Notes: generated by a model not told the origin, from the sequence alone. A stretch of 64,000 nucleotides of DNA from Bacteroidetes bacterium GWA2_40_15 (GCA_001768195.1 MENI01000077.1:1-64000); one strand, 5' to 3'; positions 1 through 9,486 are shown, numbered from the stretch's first letter. Numbers and translations: made by a program.

Positions 1-82
1 TTGGGGTCGGGGTAAACGAAGAAAATCATTGAAGTTATATGTATGATTCCTGATACTCATTTAACAAATAAAGATTCTGGCC

Positions 83-694
83 ATGAAAACAAGATTCCTG
101 ATATTTCTGATTCTCCTTTCAGTTTTAGCATGTAAAAAAGATGAAGAGGAACCTGTTGAAGAGGAGATAATTCCGGATCAGCTTTTAGGTGACACCGATG
201 CGGAATTGCTTCAGAGTGTATTCTTGAGTAGTATTCAGGCTACAACAACCGGTGAAAGGTACAGTGGCTCTATGACTACATATGGGTTTAACCTGGGCAG
301 AGTTGAAAATGTATCCCGTTCTCCGATTCATAGTTTTATGATATCAAGAACAAATCCTGATCCTATTTACTATGCTTATTATTCCCAAAGATATCCCAGA
401 ACAATGCCATATGGAAATGACCTTACTTTAAAGGCCCATATAAAAGGCGTCGATCTGGAAGGAGAAGGCATATCGCTTATAATCAGATGTGAAGATAAGA
501 GTTTAGCACCTGTTCAGGTTGTAACTACAGAAGGGAGTGTTAGTATAAAGGGAACTTTTGACTGGACTGCCTATACAGTTGAACTTAAAGATCTGCAAAG
601 CACTGTAGATGTTCTTTACGTTTATCTTAATTATCTTCCGAACACCACAGGGAAAGTATATTTTGACGATATTACTCTGACAAGGACTGAATAG
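83..694 (+). CDS. Putative lipoprotein with carbohydrate-binding-like fold
   Basis: A 203-aa protein. It begins with a lipoprotein signal peptide (hydrophobic stretch, then a lipobox ending LSVLAC with Cys17), followed by an acidic linker rich in Glu. It is therefore probably anchored to the outer or inner membrane. The remainder has no Cys or enzyme motif. It ends in VYFDDITLTRTE, a pattern common at the last strand of galactose-binding-like beta-sandwich domains in Bacteroidota. I infer a binding or structural role; no substrate can be named. It is a single gene, convergent with the FG-GAP gene downstream. Confidence 0.65.
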   Translation: MKTRFLIFLILLSVLACKKDEEEPVEEEIIPDQLLGDTDAELLQSVFLSSIQATTTGERYSGSMTTYGFNLGRVENVSRSPIHSFMISRTNPDPIYYAYYSQRYPRTMPYGNDLTLKAHIKGVDLEGEGISLIIRCEDKSLAPVQVVTTEGSVSIKGTFDWTAYTVELKDLQSTVDVLYVYLNYLPNTTGKVYFDDITLTRTE

Positions 695-768
695 TCCGGA
701 TCCCGGTAATAATGGTTTGAAATTGATTAATTGCCCTTAAAATAAGATTGAGGAGAGTATTCAATATG

Positions 769-2097
769 TCATTCTTTAGGGCTGATGATCCAGCCGACAA
801 CGTGTGTGGCCATATCTTTGTACCACGACTGTATTTCATCAGCTCCAAATAATAATATTGTGTTATCAGGATCTTGAAGTGCCATCCGCATCATGTGAAT
901 ACCCCATCCCTTATGGAGAACATATCTCCGGAATTTCAGATTGCCCTTGTTTAAGTACAGATACAACTTAGGATCCTGATTCCTGGGGAACCACCATCCA
1001 CCGGCAGTCATCTCTCCAACAATTATGTCGGGACGACTATCGTTGTTGATGTCGGTTACCACAAGGCTATGCGGGCAGTAGATCCCGGTATCAATAATTG
1101 TTTCTTTCCACAGATCACTTGAATTAACCATATTGCGACAAAATATTCCGACACGACCATCAGGGATCTCTGCATCCGTAGCTATAATATCTACCATTCC
1201 ATCGCCATCCATATCACCAAGATCGAGCTGGTTCATACCACCGAACCTTTCCTCGTTCACCCAGTCAGGCACTCCTGATACAGAACGGATGATTTTGCGA
1301 TCCCATTCACTATAGCGGTGAAGCTGCCATAAGTCAGTGGTTGGATCGGCCGGGCATTCTGCCCAGAAGTTGCCACAGACAATATCCTGTCTTCCTTTGC
1401 CGGCAATATCACCTGCAACAAGGCCTGATTGAGCGAATTCAGCACCATAAGTACTCATATCTGCAATCAGGTGTTGATTCCATGGTTGATAATAGTCTTC
1501 CGGAATCTCATACCAATAGAGGCTTTTGCGATTGACAACAATTACTACACCTCGTACGGTTTTACCCGGGACCTTCATTTCAAACGGCATTATATCATGA
1601 AACCCTTCTTCTCCATCCCTCTGCCTGAGATTTCCAATAAAGTGCTCCTTCCATTGAGTCTGACCGCGAATCTCTTCAAACCACAATAAATCTGTCCCCG
1701 GCTGTTTGGCTGTCCGGCTAACGATCATCTCATCGATATTGTCATTGTTGATGTCCATTGCACACGCTCCATTCTGATAATTCTCAGGAGTTGGAGGGAC
1801 AACCTCAATGGTTGGTGCAGAGATTTGTACAGACCATTCCAGAATCCTGTTCCCTGATGCGGCAATCCGTGGTCCGTTAATTCCCCGTCTGTAAATCGCG
1901 TTCCCAAAATGTTCACTCCCGGGCTGATTGATCAGCATCGGTTTAATCTTCACGGGAAGTTCAGAATCGGATGCATTTGTTCTAGAAGCAAGCTGATTAC
2001 AGGCTCCTGTACAGAGACACAACAGGATTAAACTGACTAACCAGAAACGCTGAGCCATTCTGAATTGCCTGATTGAAACTTTTATAAAATTTCTCAT
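769..2097 (-). CDS. FG-GAP/VCBS repeat lipoprotein
   Basis: Secreted lipoprotein with calcium-binding-type repeats of the FG-GAP/VCBS beta-propeller class. Repeats visible include MDINNDNIDEMIVSR, GDMDGDGMVDIIATD and TDINNDSRPDIIVGE, each with the D-x-[DN]-x-D-G loop. A lipobox (CTGAC) follows a hydrophobic stretch. The open frame extends up to 2178, but the extra N-terminus is charged and has no signal character. I prefer Met at 2097, or Met at 2058, which would leave a more typical 20-residue signal. Such propellers in Bacteroidota are often extracellular binding or scaffold modules. No catalytic domain is visible. Divergent from the 2367 cluster. Confidence 0.75.
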   Translation of the reverse strand: MRNFIKVSIRQFRMAQRFWLVSLILLCLCTGACNQLASRTNASDSELPVKIKPMLINQPGSEHFGNAIYRRGINGPRIAASGNRILEWSVQISAPTIEVVPPTPENYQNGACAMDINNDNIDEMIVSRTAKQPGTDLLWFEEIRGQTQWKEHFIGNLRQRDGEEGFHDIMPFEMKVPGKTVRGVVIVVNRKSLYWYEIPEDYYQPWNQHLIADMSTYGAEFAQSGLVAGDIAGKGRQDIVCGNFWAECPADPTTDLWQLHRYSEWDRKIIRSVSGVPDWVNEERFGGMNQLDLGDMDGDGMVDIIATDAEIPDGRVGIFCRNMVNSSDLWKETIIDTGIYCPHSLVVTDINNDSRPDIIVGEMTAGGWWFPRNQDPKLYLYLNKGNLKFRRYVLHKGWGIHMMRMALQDPDNTILLFGADEIQSWYKDMATHVVGWIISPKE

Positions 2098-2366
2098 GTT
2101 ATGATCGGGTTTAGAAGATATAATTTCCGGATCATTGTCAAATCGAATTTTCCGGTTAAGCCAACATAACCAGATCAAAGTTATGATAGAATTTCAATAT
2201 AAGTCAAAAATATTTTACCTGAAATTTTTTGGTTAAAATGAGTTAATTTATACCTGCAATGCAATTGCCTTGACAATTATTGATATTTTTGAGTGATCCG
2301 TTTATTCTGATGGTATATGAATAAAGGAAATCAGAAATATTTGTGTAGTTCTGGCATCAGGTAGCT

Positions 2367-5300
2367 ATGAGAATCGTAACATGCCTTCTTCTCTGCTTAT
2401 TTGCAATATCTGCTCCGGCGCAGTACTATGACTGGCCTGCATGGAGGTATGACCATAACCGTTCAGCATCATCCCCTGAACAACTGGCTGATAAACTCTA
2501 CCTGCAATGGAAGGTGAAATATTCAGAACGGACACCTGTATGGGATGATCCGCTGAACCAGAACCTGATGCAGTTCGACAGGATCTTTGAACCAATTGTT
2601 GCCGGAAACAAGTTATTCCTTGGTTTCAATGACCAGGATAAGGTAATTGCACTTGATTTAAATACAGGTCAGGAGCTCTGGCATTATTATGCCGACGGTC
2701 CCGTGCGCTTGCCGGTAACGGCCAATAAAGGAAAGCTCTATTTCATAAGCGATGACGGTTTCTGCTACTGTCTCAATAGTGATAACGGTTCACTCTTATG
2801 GAAGCTTTCTCTTGCTCCGGCCTCAAATAAGCTACTTGGAAATAAACGGCTCATTTCAATGTGGCCCGCAAGAGGCGGCATCGTTATCAAAGATGATATA
2901 TTGTACACATCAGCAAGCATATTCCCCCTGATGGGAACTTTTATCTATTCTATCAATGCAGAAACCGGTGAAGTGATCTGGAAGAATGAGGGAACCGGAA
3001 GCAACTACATCCTGCAGCCCCATAGCTCTCCGGCATTTGCAGATGTAGCTCCACAGGGGAATTTTACGATCAGTGGCAATAAACTGCTTGTAGCAGGAGG
3101 ACGATCAGTCCCGTCGGCTTTTGATCTGAGAACAGGTGAGCAGCTCTATTACAAACTTGCTGAAAGCGGTAAGACCGGAGGCGCTTTTACCTGCGCAAAT
3201 GATAAAGTATACTTCAATCATCACAGGGGGAGGATGACATATATGTATGATTCCCAAACAGGTAACAGGATTAAAACAGAAACCGGAGAATATCCTGTTA
3301 TTGACGGAAATACAATCTACTTTTCGGGAGATGAAATAAGCGCTTCCCTGCTGACTGACAGCAATAACCTTAAATCATTATGGAAATCAGCTATTCCTGC
3401 ATCCAATGATCTTATTAAATCGGGTAATCGTTTGTATGCAGCCGATAGCAGTGGAATAACCGCAATTGAGATTGCTGATGAAACAGCTGTAATAAAATGG
3501 AGGATCCCACTGGAACAGAATATTCAAAGATTAGTAGCTTCAAACGGGAAGCTGATTGCTGTTTCGGATGATGGTGAAATCCTGGTATTCGGAGAAGCCT
3601 CTGTTTCGGAAGTTGCCTCTGTTAATAAACCTGAATCTGAGTTGAACAGCGGATCATTATCTGCAAAAGAGATCATAAATACCACAGGTTTAACAAGCGG
3701 ATACGGAGTTGTCTTCGGAACAGATGATATTAATATGCTTGAGAGCCTCATAGCAAAAACTAATCTTACATTGATAGCTTATGATAGTGATCCGTCAAGA
3801 ATATTGTATCTGCGGGAATATTTTGACAGACTCGGGGTTAAAGCTGACCGGCTGAGTTTCCTTCATTTTGATCAAACTTTTCCATTACTGCCTCAGTACT
3901 TCTCAGCACTTACAGTAATAAATGATTTGAGCTATATCAGGTTTTATGATGCTGATATTTTGAAGAAAGTATATGAATCCACCAGGCCATACGATGGAAA
4001 GATATGGATCAAAACCGGCAACAGGGAACGTAAATTACTTACAGCAGCTCTGGAAAATATTGGTTTATACGGATTGGAAAAGAGTGAGAACAGAGGCTCT
4101 GTAGTTATTTCCAGAACCGGGGCTCTTGATGGTTCAGCTGAGTGGACACATAACTACGGAGATATCTCGAACACTGTTAAATCGAATGACAGGAGGGTTA
4201 AAGCGCCTCTGGGTATATTATGGTTTGGAGGAAATTCCAACCTCGATGTCCTTCCGCGTCATGGCCACGGACCAGGGGAACAGGTAATTGATGGTCACCT
4301 TATTATTCAGGGGATGAACAGCATCAGTGCCAGGGATGTTTACACTGGAAGAGTTTTATGGGAGAGGAAATTCGAAAAACTTATAGACGATAACATGATG
4401 GTCTATTTTGATGAATCCTATGATGGAGAGAATCCACTTGATACCAAATATAATCAGGAGCACATTCCCGGATCAAATTCCAGGGGAACAAATTTCATTG
4501 CAACAAAGGAATATGTTTATGTTATTGAAGGAAACAGGTGCCACCTGATCAGTATCGACTCTGGTGATCTTATAAAGACATTTGCAACAGGAGATTCCGC
4601 AACGAAGAAACTGGGTTATATCGGGGTTTATGATAACTATCTGATCCTTGGTAATAATTTTCCCGATTTTCCTGAAATCAGGGATCCTGATGAGAAGGTG
4701 GAGAATCCTGCTTTCAGCAATTTTGATATTGCTGCAAGCCGTGAGTTAATAATCCTGGATAGATTCAGCGGTAACAGGATCTGGAGCATAAAAGCAAATC
4801 ACGGATTCATCCACAATTCGGTGATCTGCGGCGACGGACTACTCTTTTGCCTCGATAAGCTCCCGCAGAACCTGGAAACGAAACTAAAGCGAAGAGGGGA
4901 ACCACTTCCATTGGGCTCAAGACTGGTTTACATAGACATAAAGACAGGTAAAATAACTCACCAGGAGAAAAATGACATCTTTGGAACCTGGCTTGGCTAT
5001 TCTTCCGGCCATAAGTTTCTTTTGCAGGCTACCCGTCCTTCGCGCGATATGCTGACAGGGGAGTATGGAAACAGAATGATTGTGTACAATGTAAACACCA
5101 GGGAAATGGTGTGGGACCGTGATATAAAATATGCCAATCCGCCAATAATCCATGGTGACAAAATTTATACGGAAGGAGAGGGTTTCAGTCTGCTCACAGG
5201 GGATCCGATAATTGAAAAGGACCCTTTGACGGGGGAAGATAAAAAATGGAGCTATAAAAGAGAGTATGGATGCGGTATAATTGTTGCAAGTGAATATCTT

Positions 5301-6077
5301 CTTACATTCAGGTCAGCTTCTGCCGGGTTTATCAACCTTGATTTATTTGACGGTACAGGTAGCCTGGGTGGCTGGAAATCAGGATGTTCGACTAACCTTA
5401 TTGTTGCAGACGGCGTTCTGAATTCACCCGATTATACAAGGACATGCCAGTGCCCCTACCAGAACCAGACATCACTTGCTCTTGTCAATATGCCATGGAT
5501 GACATACTGGGCAAACAGCAATTATAAATGGAGCGGAAAGCAGATAAAGCAGCTGGGCCTGAACCTCAATGCCCCTGGAGACAGGACAGCTGATAATAAT
5601 ACTCTCTGGCTCGAATACCCTGTTGCCGGTGGAGCTTCACCTGATATTCCCGTAAAAATAGATTCTGCTGACTATTTTGAGATAAGAAAAGATCCTATAT
5701 CAGTGATTTCTGAAAGTTCACCATGGATAAGCTCCAGTGCAATCGGAGGAATAAGATCTCTGGAGATAACTTTGTCAAAAGATCATCAATCTGCTGAAAC
5801 AACATATAAAGTCAGCCTCTATTTTTCCGAGCTTGAAAACAAAAAGCAGGGAGAACGTGTGTTTGATGTCATAATACAGAATTATAAGGTTCTCGATGAC
5901 TTTGATATTGTAAATGAAACCGGCAGGGTCAATAAAGAGATTATCAAAACATTCACAGGCATTACTGCCGGTAAAACTCTGACTATTGAAATGCATCCTG
6001 AAAAGGGAAATACTATATTGTCAGGCATAGAGCTTACACAGGAGACTACCCCGCAAAAACAAATAAGCTTAAGATGA
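2367..6077 (+). CDS. Large exported PQQ-like beta-propeller protein with methyltransferase-like insert and malectin-like C-terminus
   Basis: A 1236-aa exported protein (signal peptide about residues 1-18). Residues about 20-420 are PQQ/WD-type propeller blades with repeated D-x-x-T-G-x-x-x-W motifs such as DLNTGQELW. Residues about 435-590 look like a class I SAM-methyltransferase fold (GYGVVFGTDD, later LTLIAYDSDPSR), although its catalytic status is unclear. A second propeller half (600-1060) contains LPRHGHGP and four clustered cysteines (YGCG, SGCS, TCQC at about residue 1026). Residues about 1100-1225 resemble a malectin-type sugar-binding domain. Similar propellers with this cysteine block occur in Planctomycetota, as I recall. 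The stop overlaps the next gene (ATGA). It is not an obvious quinoprotein dehydrogenase. Function unknown. Confidence 0.8.
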   Translation: MRIVTCLLLCLFAISAPAQYYDWPAWRYDHNRSASSPEQLADKLYLQWKVKYSERTPVWDDPLNQNLMQFDRIFEPIVAGNKLFLGFNDQDKVIALDLNTGQELWHYYADGPVRLPVTANKGKLYFISDDGFCYCLNSDNGSLLWKLSLAPASNKLLGNKRLISMWPARGGIVIKDDILYTSASIFPLMGTFIYSINAETGEVIWKNEGTGSNYILQPHSSPAFADVAPQGNFTISGNKLLVAGGRSVPSAFDLRTGEQLYYKLAESGKTGGAFTCANDKVYFNHHRGRMTYMYDSQTGNRIKTETGEYPVIDGNTIYFSGDEISASLLTDSNNLKSLWKSAIPASNDLIKSGNRLYAADSSGITAIEIADETAVIKWRIPLEQNIQRLVASNGKLIAVSDDGEILVFGEASVSEVASVNKPESELNSGSLSAKEIINTTGLTSGYGVVFGTDDINMLESLIAKTNLTLIAYDSDPSRILYLREYFDRLGVKADRLSFLHFDQTFPLLPQYFSALTVINDLSYIRFYDADILKKVYESTRPYDGKIWIKTGNRERKLLTAALENIGLYGLEKSENRGSVVISRTGALDGSAEWTHNYGDISNTVKSNDRRVKAPLGILWFGGNSNLDVLPRHGHGPGEQVIDGHLIIQGMNSISARDVYTGRVLWERKFEKLIDDNMMVYFDESYDGENPLDTKYNQEHIPGSNSRGTNFIATKEYVYVIEGNRCHLISIDSGDLIKTFATGDSATKKLGYIGVYDNYLILGNNFPDFPEIRDPDEKVENPAFSNFDIAASRELIILDRFSGNRIWSIKANHGFIHNSVICGDGLLFCLDKLPQNLETKLKRRGEPLPLGSRLVYIDIKTGKITHQEKNDIFGTWLGYSSGHKFLLQATRPSRDMLTGEYGNRMIVYNVNTREMVWDRDIKYANPPIIHGDKIYTEGEGFSLLTGDPIIEKDPLTGEDKKWSYKREYGCGIIVASEYLLTFRSASAGFINLDLFDGTGSLGGWKSGCSTNLIVADGVLNSPDYTRTCQCPYQNQTSLALVNMPWMTYWANSNYKWSGKQIKQLGLNLNAPGDRTADNNTLWLEYPVAGGASPDIPVKIDSADYFEIRKDPISVISESSPWISSSAIGGIRSLEITLSKDHQSAETTYKVSLYFSELENKKQGERVFDVIIQNYKVLDDFDIVNETGRVNKEIIKTFTGITAGKTLTIEMHPEKGNTILSGIELTQETTPQKQISLR

Positions 6078-6859
6078 AAGCTGTATATTACAGGACAATA
6101 ATTTTAGCATCACTTATCTGTCTGGCCTGCACAACAAGGGTCTCCGAATGGGTGTTGCTGAATGCCCTGCCGGATCAGTATACCCTCATCTATTTCCATA
6201 AAAATCCGGTTACCGAGACGGTAAAAAAGCAGAACAAAGAGGTTGTTGACGGGATGAAAACTGCAAATATCCATTTCAAAACAGTAGCCCGTAATGATGT
6301 CAGCGAATCCTGGTATGGATTATATTATGAAGAGAGGCTCTTTATTCGTTTCAAAACACTCCCTGAAACAAAGAATATTATCAGCTCTCCTTTACGTGAA
6401 AAAATTTCATCAGAGCTGATGTCAGGAAAACTTTGCGTGATGGTATATCTGCTGACCGATAATAGAGAAAAGGATGACACTGGCCGAAAAACATTGCAAA
6501 AGGCACTTGGAGCTTCTCCATTCGGAAGTATCATTTCAGTTGTTGAACTGAGCAGAAACAGTAAGGAAGAGAGCATTTTTGCTTCTTTACTTCTAAATGT
6601 TGAAGATGATCTTAAGGATATCCGCGAACCAATGTTATTCGGTGTTTTTGGCAGATTCAAAGCACTGGAACCGTTGTTGGGCAAAGGCATCACAGAGGAG
6701 AATATTAATCTGATGATTGATTATCTGACTTCAGAGTGCAGCTGCCTGATTAAAGACGATCTGCCGGGAACAGACATTCTGTTCAATGGTAATTGGGATA
6801 ATCCGGCTCCTGCCCTTCTGAATACAATAATTGACTCTAATCCGGCACTTGGCTTGTAA
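6074..6859 (+). CDS. Lipoprotein of unknown function with C-terminal C-S-C motif
   Basis: A 261-aa lipoprotein (lipobox LICLAC, Cys19), so probably membrane-anchored and facing the periplasm. No named domain is recognised. The C-terminal half has a conserved-looking block, REPMLFGVFGRFKALEP, followed by LTSECSCLIKDDLPG with a C-x-C pair. The start codon overlaps the stop of the propeller gene and its own stop overlaps the next start (TAATG), so the genes are translationally coupled. The cluster context (propeller protein, FtsX permease, ATPase) suggests it is a dedicated periplasmic partner of that transporter. The C-x-C pair suggests metal or disulfide chemistry, which is inference. Confidence 0.7.
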   Translation: MKAVYYRTIILASLICLACTTRVSEWVLLNALPDQYTLIYFHKNPVTETVKKQNKEVVDGMKTANIHFKTVARNDVSESWYGLYYEERLFIRFKTLPETKNIISSPLREKISSELMSGKLCVMVYLLTDNREKDDTGRKTLQKALGASPFGSIISVVELSRNSKEESIFASLLLNVEDDLKDIREPMLFGVFGRFKALEPLLGKGITEENINLMIDYLTSECSCLIKDDLPGTDILFNGNWDNPAPALLNTIIDSNPALGL

Positions 6860-7080
6860 TGCAGAACGATACAATATCATACGACACACTCGACAGCAGA
6901 CCTCTGCCCAAATGGCTGACTGACCAGAAGTCAGGAGTAAATACAATTCAGCCGCAGAAGATTACAATGAAGGAGGATAATTCGTTAAAAATTTCTTTTA
7001 TTGCAACAACAATTATTATTTTGGTTGCAGTTTCATTTTTAACATTTTACATTCTCAGAAAGCATAAGGATCAGGCATGA
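6859..7080 (+). CDS. Small single-pass membrane protein
   Basis: A 73-aa protein with a hydrophilic N-terminal half of about 45 residues, one hydrophobic helix (about residues 45-66) and a short basic tail (RKHKDQA). The topology is probably N-out/C-in by the positive-inside rule. No family is recognised. Overlapping start and stop codons on both sides (TAATG upstream, ATGATA downstream) argue strongly that it is a real gene. It may be a small subunit of the downstream FtsX-type transporter. Confidence 0.65.
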   Translation: MQNDTISYDTLDSRPLPKWLTDQKSGVNTIQPQKITMKEDNSLKISFIATTIIILVAVSFLTFYILRKHKDQA

Positions 7081-8246
7081 TAAAAACATCAAAACTTGTA
7101 ATAAAAGAGCTCCTTTACAGGAGGATCAGTTCAATAATAATCCTTTTCACAGCTATCGTGGCAAGTGCAGTCTCTGTTGCTGTTTATACTTTAAGCAAGG
7201 CAAGCGAAAACGAAACCCGGAAAATAATGCGCGAACAGGGTCTCAATCTTTACATTTTCCCGAAGGGCACAAACCTTATTGATTTTTATTCTGTAAACAA
7301 TACCGGAACATTTCCCGACAATTATGTGGATGTGCTTGCAGAATCAAAAACATTTGATGCTGTAAGACATTTAACAGGCATTTTGCAGATAAAGTATCCC
7401 GACTGGAAGGATGCAAACGGATCGACTCATCAAATAGTTCTTTTCGGATACAAAGACGAAGCTCAGCAGAAGTATCTGCCTCAACAGGAAATCATGGGAT
7501 TTGATGTAAAGAAAGGAACTGTTCAGGTTGGAGCTCTGATTGCGAAGAATATAAAACCCGATGCTCCTTTCATCATAACCGGAGTCGATGGAGAACAATA
7601 CAGTTTTAAGGTCGATAAACGTCTCGAAGAGGGAAGAGGGATAATGGACCAGGGAGTTTCGTTTTACCTTGAGGATCTTCAGCAGGTGCTTGGAATGCAG
7701 GGAAAGATCAATAAGATCGAGGCATTGGGCTGCGTTTGCAAGGATGGAAGGATAAAAAATGCCAGGAACCAGGTCCAGGCAATATTCTCTGATCTGGAAG
7801 TTACCGAATTGAGCAGCATCGCTGATGCACGCGAAAATCAAAGGGAGATGATGAATAAGTATGGCGCATTTATCATTCCCTTTATTATAATTTCTTCCTT
7901 ACTAATAACAGGACTTCTGTTTTATCAGAATGTTAATACGAGAAAAGGAGAAATCGGACTGTTAAAAGCAATGGGGAACAGTACTTTCAAAATTATGTTC
8001 CTGTTTCTCTTAAAGGCATTTATACTCGGATTAACCGGAAGCATTATTGGTTTCTTCGCCGGCAGCTGGATTGCAGAATATTTTGGCACGGAGATATTCA
8101 GGTTCACAGCTTTAAGTATAAAACCGCTGTGGTCCCTGTTTTATTATACTATCATAATTTTCCCGCTTCTGTGGATGATCAGCAGCTGGATACCTGCACT
8201 GCTTGCAACACAGGTTGATGCTGCGAAAACACTTAGTCAGGAGTAA
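7077..8246 (+). CDS. FtsX/MacB-type ABC transporter permease
   Basis: A 389-aa permease with one N-terminal helix, a large periplasmic domain (about residues 45-255, MacB_PCD-like) and three C-terminal helices forming the FtsX domain, including RKGEIGLLKAMGNS. This is the layout of MacB/LolC/E-type mechanotransmission transporters, which extrude or lift substrates at the periplasmic face rather than conduct small solutes. The periplasmic domain contains IEALGCVCKDGR with a C-x-C pair. The start overlaps the preceding stop (ATGA). The ATPase gene lies 102 nt downstream, beyond a repeat. Confidence 0.85.
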   Translation: MIKTSKLVIKELLYRRISSIIILFTAIVASAVSVAVYTLSKASENETRKIMREQGLNLYIFPKGTNLIDFYSVNNTGTFPDNYVDVLAESKTFDAVRHLTGILQIKYPDWKDANGSTHQIVLFGYKDEAQQKYLPQQEIMGFDVKKGTVQVGALIAKNIKPDAPFIITGVDGEQYSFKVDKRLEEGRGIMDQGVSFYLEDLQQVLGMQGKINKIEALGCVCKDGRIKNARNQVQAIFSDLEVTELSSIADARENQREMMNKYGAFIIPFIIISSLLITGLLFYQNVNTRKGEIGLLKAMGNSTFKIMFLFLLKAFILGLTGSIIGFFAGSWIAEYFGTEIFRFTALSIKPLWSLFYYTIIIFPLLWMISSWIPALLATQVDAAKTLSQE

Positions 8247-8280
8247 GGCAGGGGGCAATGAACAAAGAGCAAAATGGCTT

Positions 8281-8317
8281 TAAGTTCCCCTCTTGGGAGG
8301 GGCCAGGGGTGGGTTAT
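8281..8317. repeat. REP-like G/C-rich imperfect palindrome
   Basis: Lies between the permease and its ATPase. The core is cccctcttgggagggg followed by ccaggggtgggtt. Related cccctcc/ggagggg palindromes occur at 9131-9160, 43239-43260 and 43569-43588 in this window. Could form an RNA hairpin inside the operon transcript and modulate expression of the ATPase. Confidence 0.55.
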
Positions 8318-8348
8318 TCAAGGTTAAAGAAAATCAAAAGAAATAAGA

Positions 8349-8996
8349 ATGCTGGAAATCAATAATATATCAAAAACTTACAAGAAAGGCCCTGAGGAGT
8401 TTATAGCATTGAAAGATGTGACCCTGAAGATTGAAAAGGGTGAATATATTGTTGTTTCAGGTGCAAGCGGAGCCGGTAAATCAACACTCCTATATGCTCT
8501 TGGCGGTCTTATTCATCCGGAGAAAGGTGAGGTTTTATATAACGGAACAGATATCTATAAGCAGAACAGCAGTCTGACTGATAAATACAGAAAGAACCAT
8601 ATCGGATTTATGTTCCAGCAATTTCATCTTATGCCCTACCTGACTCTCCTTGAAAATATCAGGCTTTCCTGCAGGAATAAACAACAATTGGGATCAATTG
8701 ACAATTATCTTGATAAATGCTCACTTTCAGCTTTGAAAAATAAGTATCCATCGGAACTGAGTGTGGGAGAAAAGCAGAGAACTGCTTTTATCAGGGCAAT
8801 AGTATCTGATCCCGTTATTCTGCTAGCTGATGAGCCGACAGGAAATCTTGATCCTGAGAACAGCAAAATTCTTATGTCCCTTATTGATGATTTTCATAAG
8901 AGCGGAGGAACTGTTTTACTGGTTTCGCATGATCCTCTCGCAGCAAAATATGCTGACAGGAACATAATTCTCGAAAAAGGCAGACTCAGGGACTAA
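8349..8996 (+). CDS. ABC transporter ATPase, LolD/MacB family
   Basis: A 215-aa nucleotide-binding subunit. Walker A is GASGAGKST, the Q-loop region is MFQQFHLMPYLTLLEN, the ABC signature is LSVGEKQR (a variant of LSGGQ), Walker B is VILLADEPTGNLD and the switch His lies in LLVSHDPLA. The size and the F-Q-x-F-x-L-x-P region fit the LolD/FtsE/MacB class that works with FtsX-type permeases. It should power the permease encoded just upstream. No membrane span of its own. Confidence 0.9.
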   Translation: MLEINNISKTYKKGPEEFIALKDVTLKIEKGEYIVVSGASGAGKSTLLYALGGLIHPEKGEVLYNGTDIYKQNSSLTDKYRKNHIGFMFQQFHLMPYLTLLENIRLSCRNKQQLGSIDNYLDKCSLSALKNKYPSELSVGEKQRTAFIRAIVSDPVILLADEPTGNLDPENSKILMSLIDDFHKSGGTVLLVSHDPLAAKYADRNIILEKGRLRD

Positions 8997-9025
8997 AGTC
9001 CCGGTTGGGAAGAGAACTCTACATC

Positions 9026-9383
9026 GGGCTGTTGAAAAAGTCCATTTCTACCCCCAAACCCCCCAAGGGGCATAGCCGTCAAGCTAAGAGTAGTAATATT
9101 GATACAGAGATCAGATGAAGTCAGATGAAGTTTCCCCTCCTTTTGAAGGAGGGGAAACTTTAATGACCAAACTACATCTCAATATTTTAATCCGTTTGCC
9201 TTTATTGATCTACCATGTAATTCCTTTCTCAGACTCCTTAACTTGACGGCTATGCCCCAAGGGGGGCTTTATAACTTACTGGATTTCAATAAGTCTCCCC
9301 TTCGCCTTCGCGTAGCCGCTTCGGCGGAGCAAGGCTGGGGGATTTAGGTGTGAATTAGAGGAGGTCAACTTTTTCAACAGCCC
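9026..9383. mobile_element. MITE-like element with 16-bp perfect terminal inverted repeats
   Basis: The ends are gggctgttgaaaaagt (9026-9041) and its exact reverse complement (9368-9383), an end type seen in several DDE insertion sequence families. No transposase can be coded in the 358 bp between. Inside is a second, imperfect inverted pair containing catagccgtcaag (9061-9088 against 9237-9264, about 25 of 28 matching) and a palindrome of cccctcc/ggagggg (about 9128-9160). The gene-free stretch 8997-9486 is mostly this element. Confidence 0.7.
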
Positions 9384-9427
9384 CCAATTGAGTCACTTTT
9401 CAGGATTACAGTAAAGATATTCAATTG

Positions 9428-9481
9428 CCGTTGGCTTTAGCCAACGGATTGCAAATCAGCTTACAACAAGGGCTTTAGCCC
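9428..9481. terminator. Two small hairpins, possible bidirectional terminator or REP
   Basis: ccgttggctttagccaacgg (9428-9447) is a near-perfect stem-loop, and gggctttagccc (9470-9481) is a second one directly at the 3' end of the minus-strand TonB receptor. No long T tract follows either, so termination is a guess. The ggctttagcc core resembles short repeats dispersed in many bacterial genomes. Confidence 0.4.
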
Positions 9482-9486
9482 AATGA

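Noticed and set aside
1-82. Possible gene end at the window start
   Set aside because: No open frame with coding character reaches from position 1, so it is treated as upstream region of the lipoprotein gene.
2367-6077. PQQ-dependent alcohol dehydrogenase
   Set aside because: Propeller blades are present, but there is no recognisable quinoprotein active-site Asp/Ca2+ pattern or haem motif, and the domain build is different.
9296-9342. GC-rich ccttcgcgtagccgcttcgg stretch as a tRNA or structured RNA gene
   Set aside because: No cloverleaf can be drawn, and it sits inside the MITE-like element.
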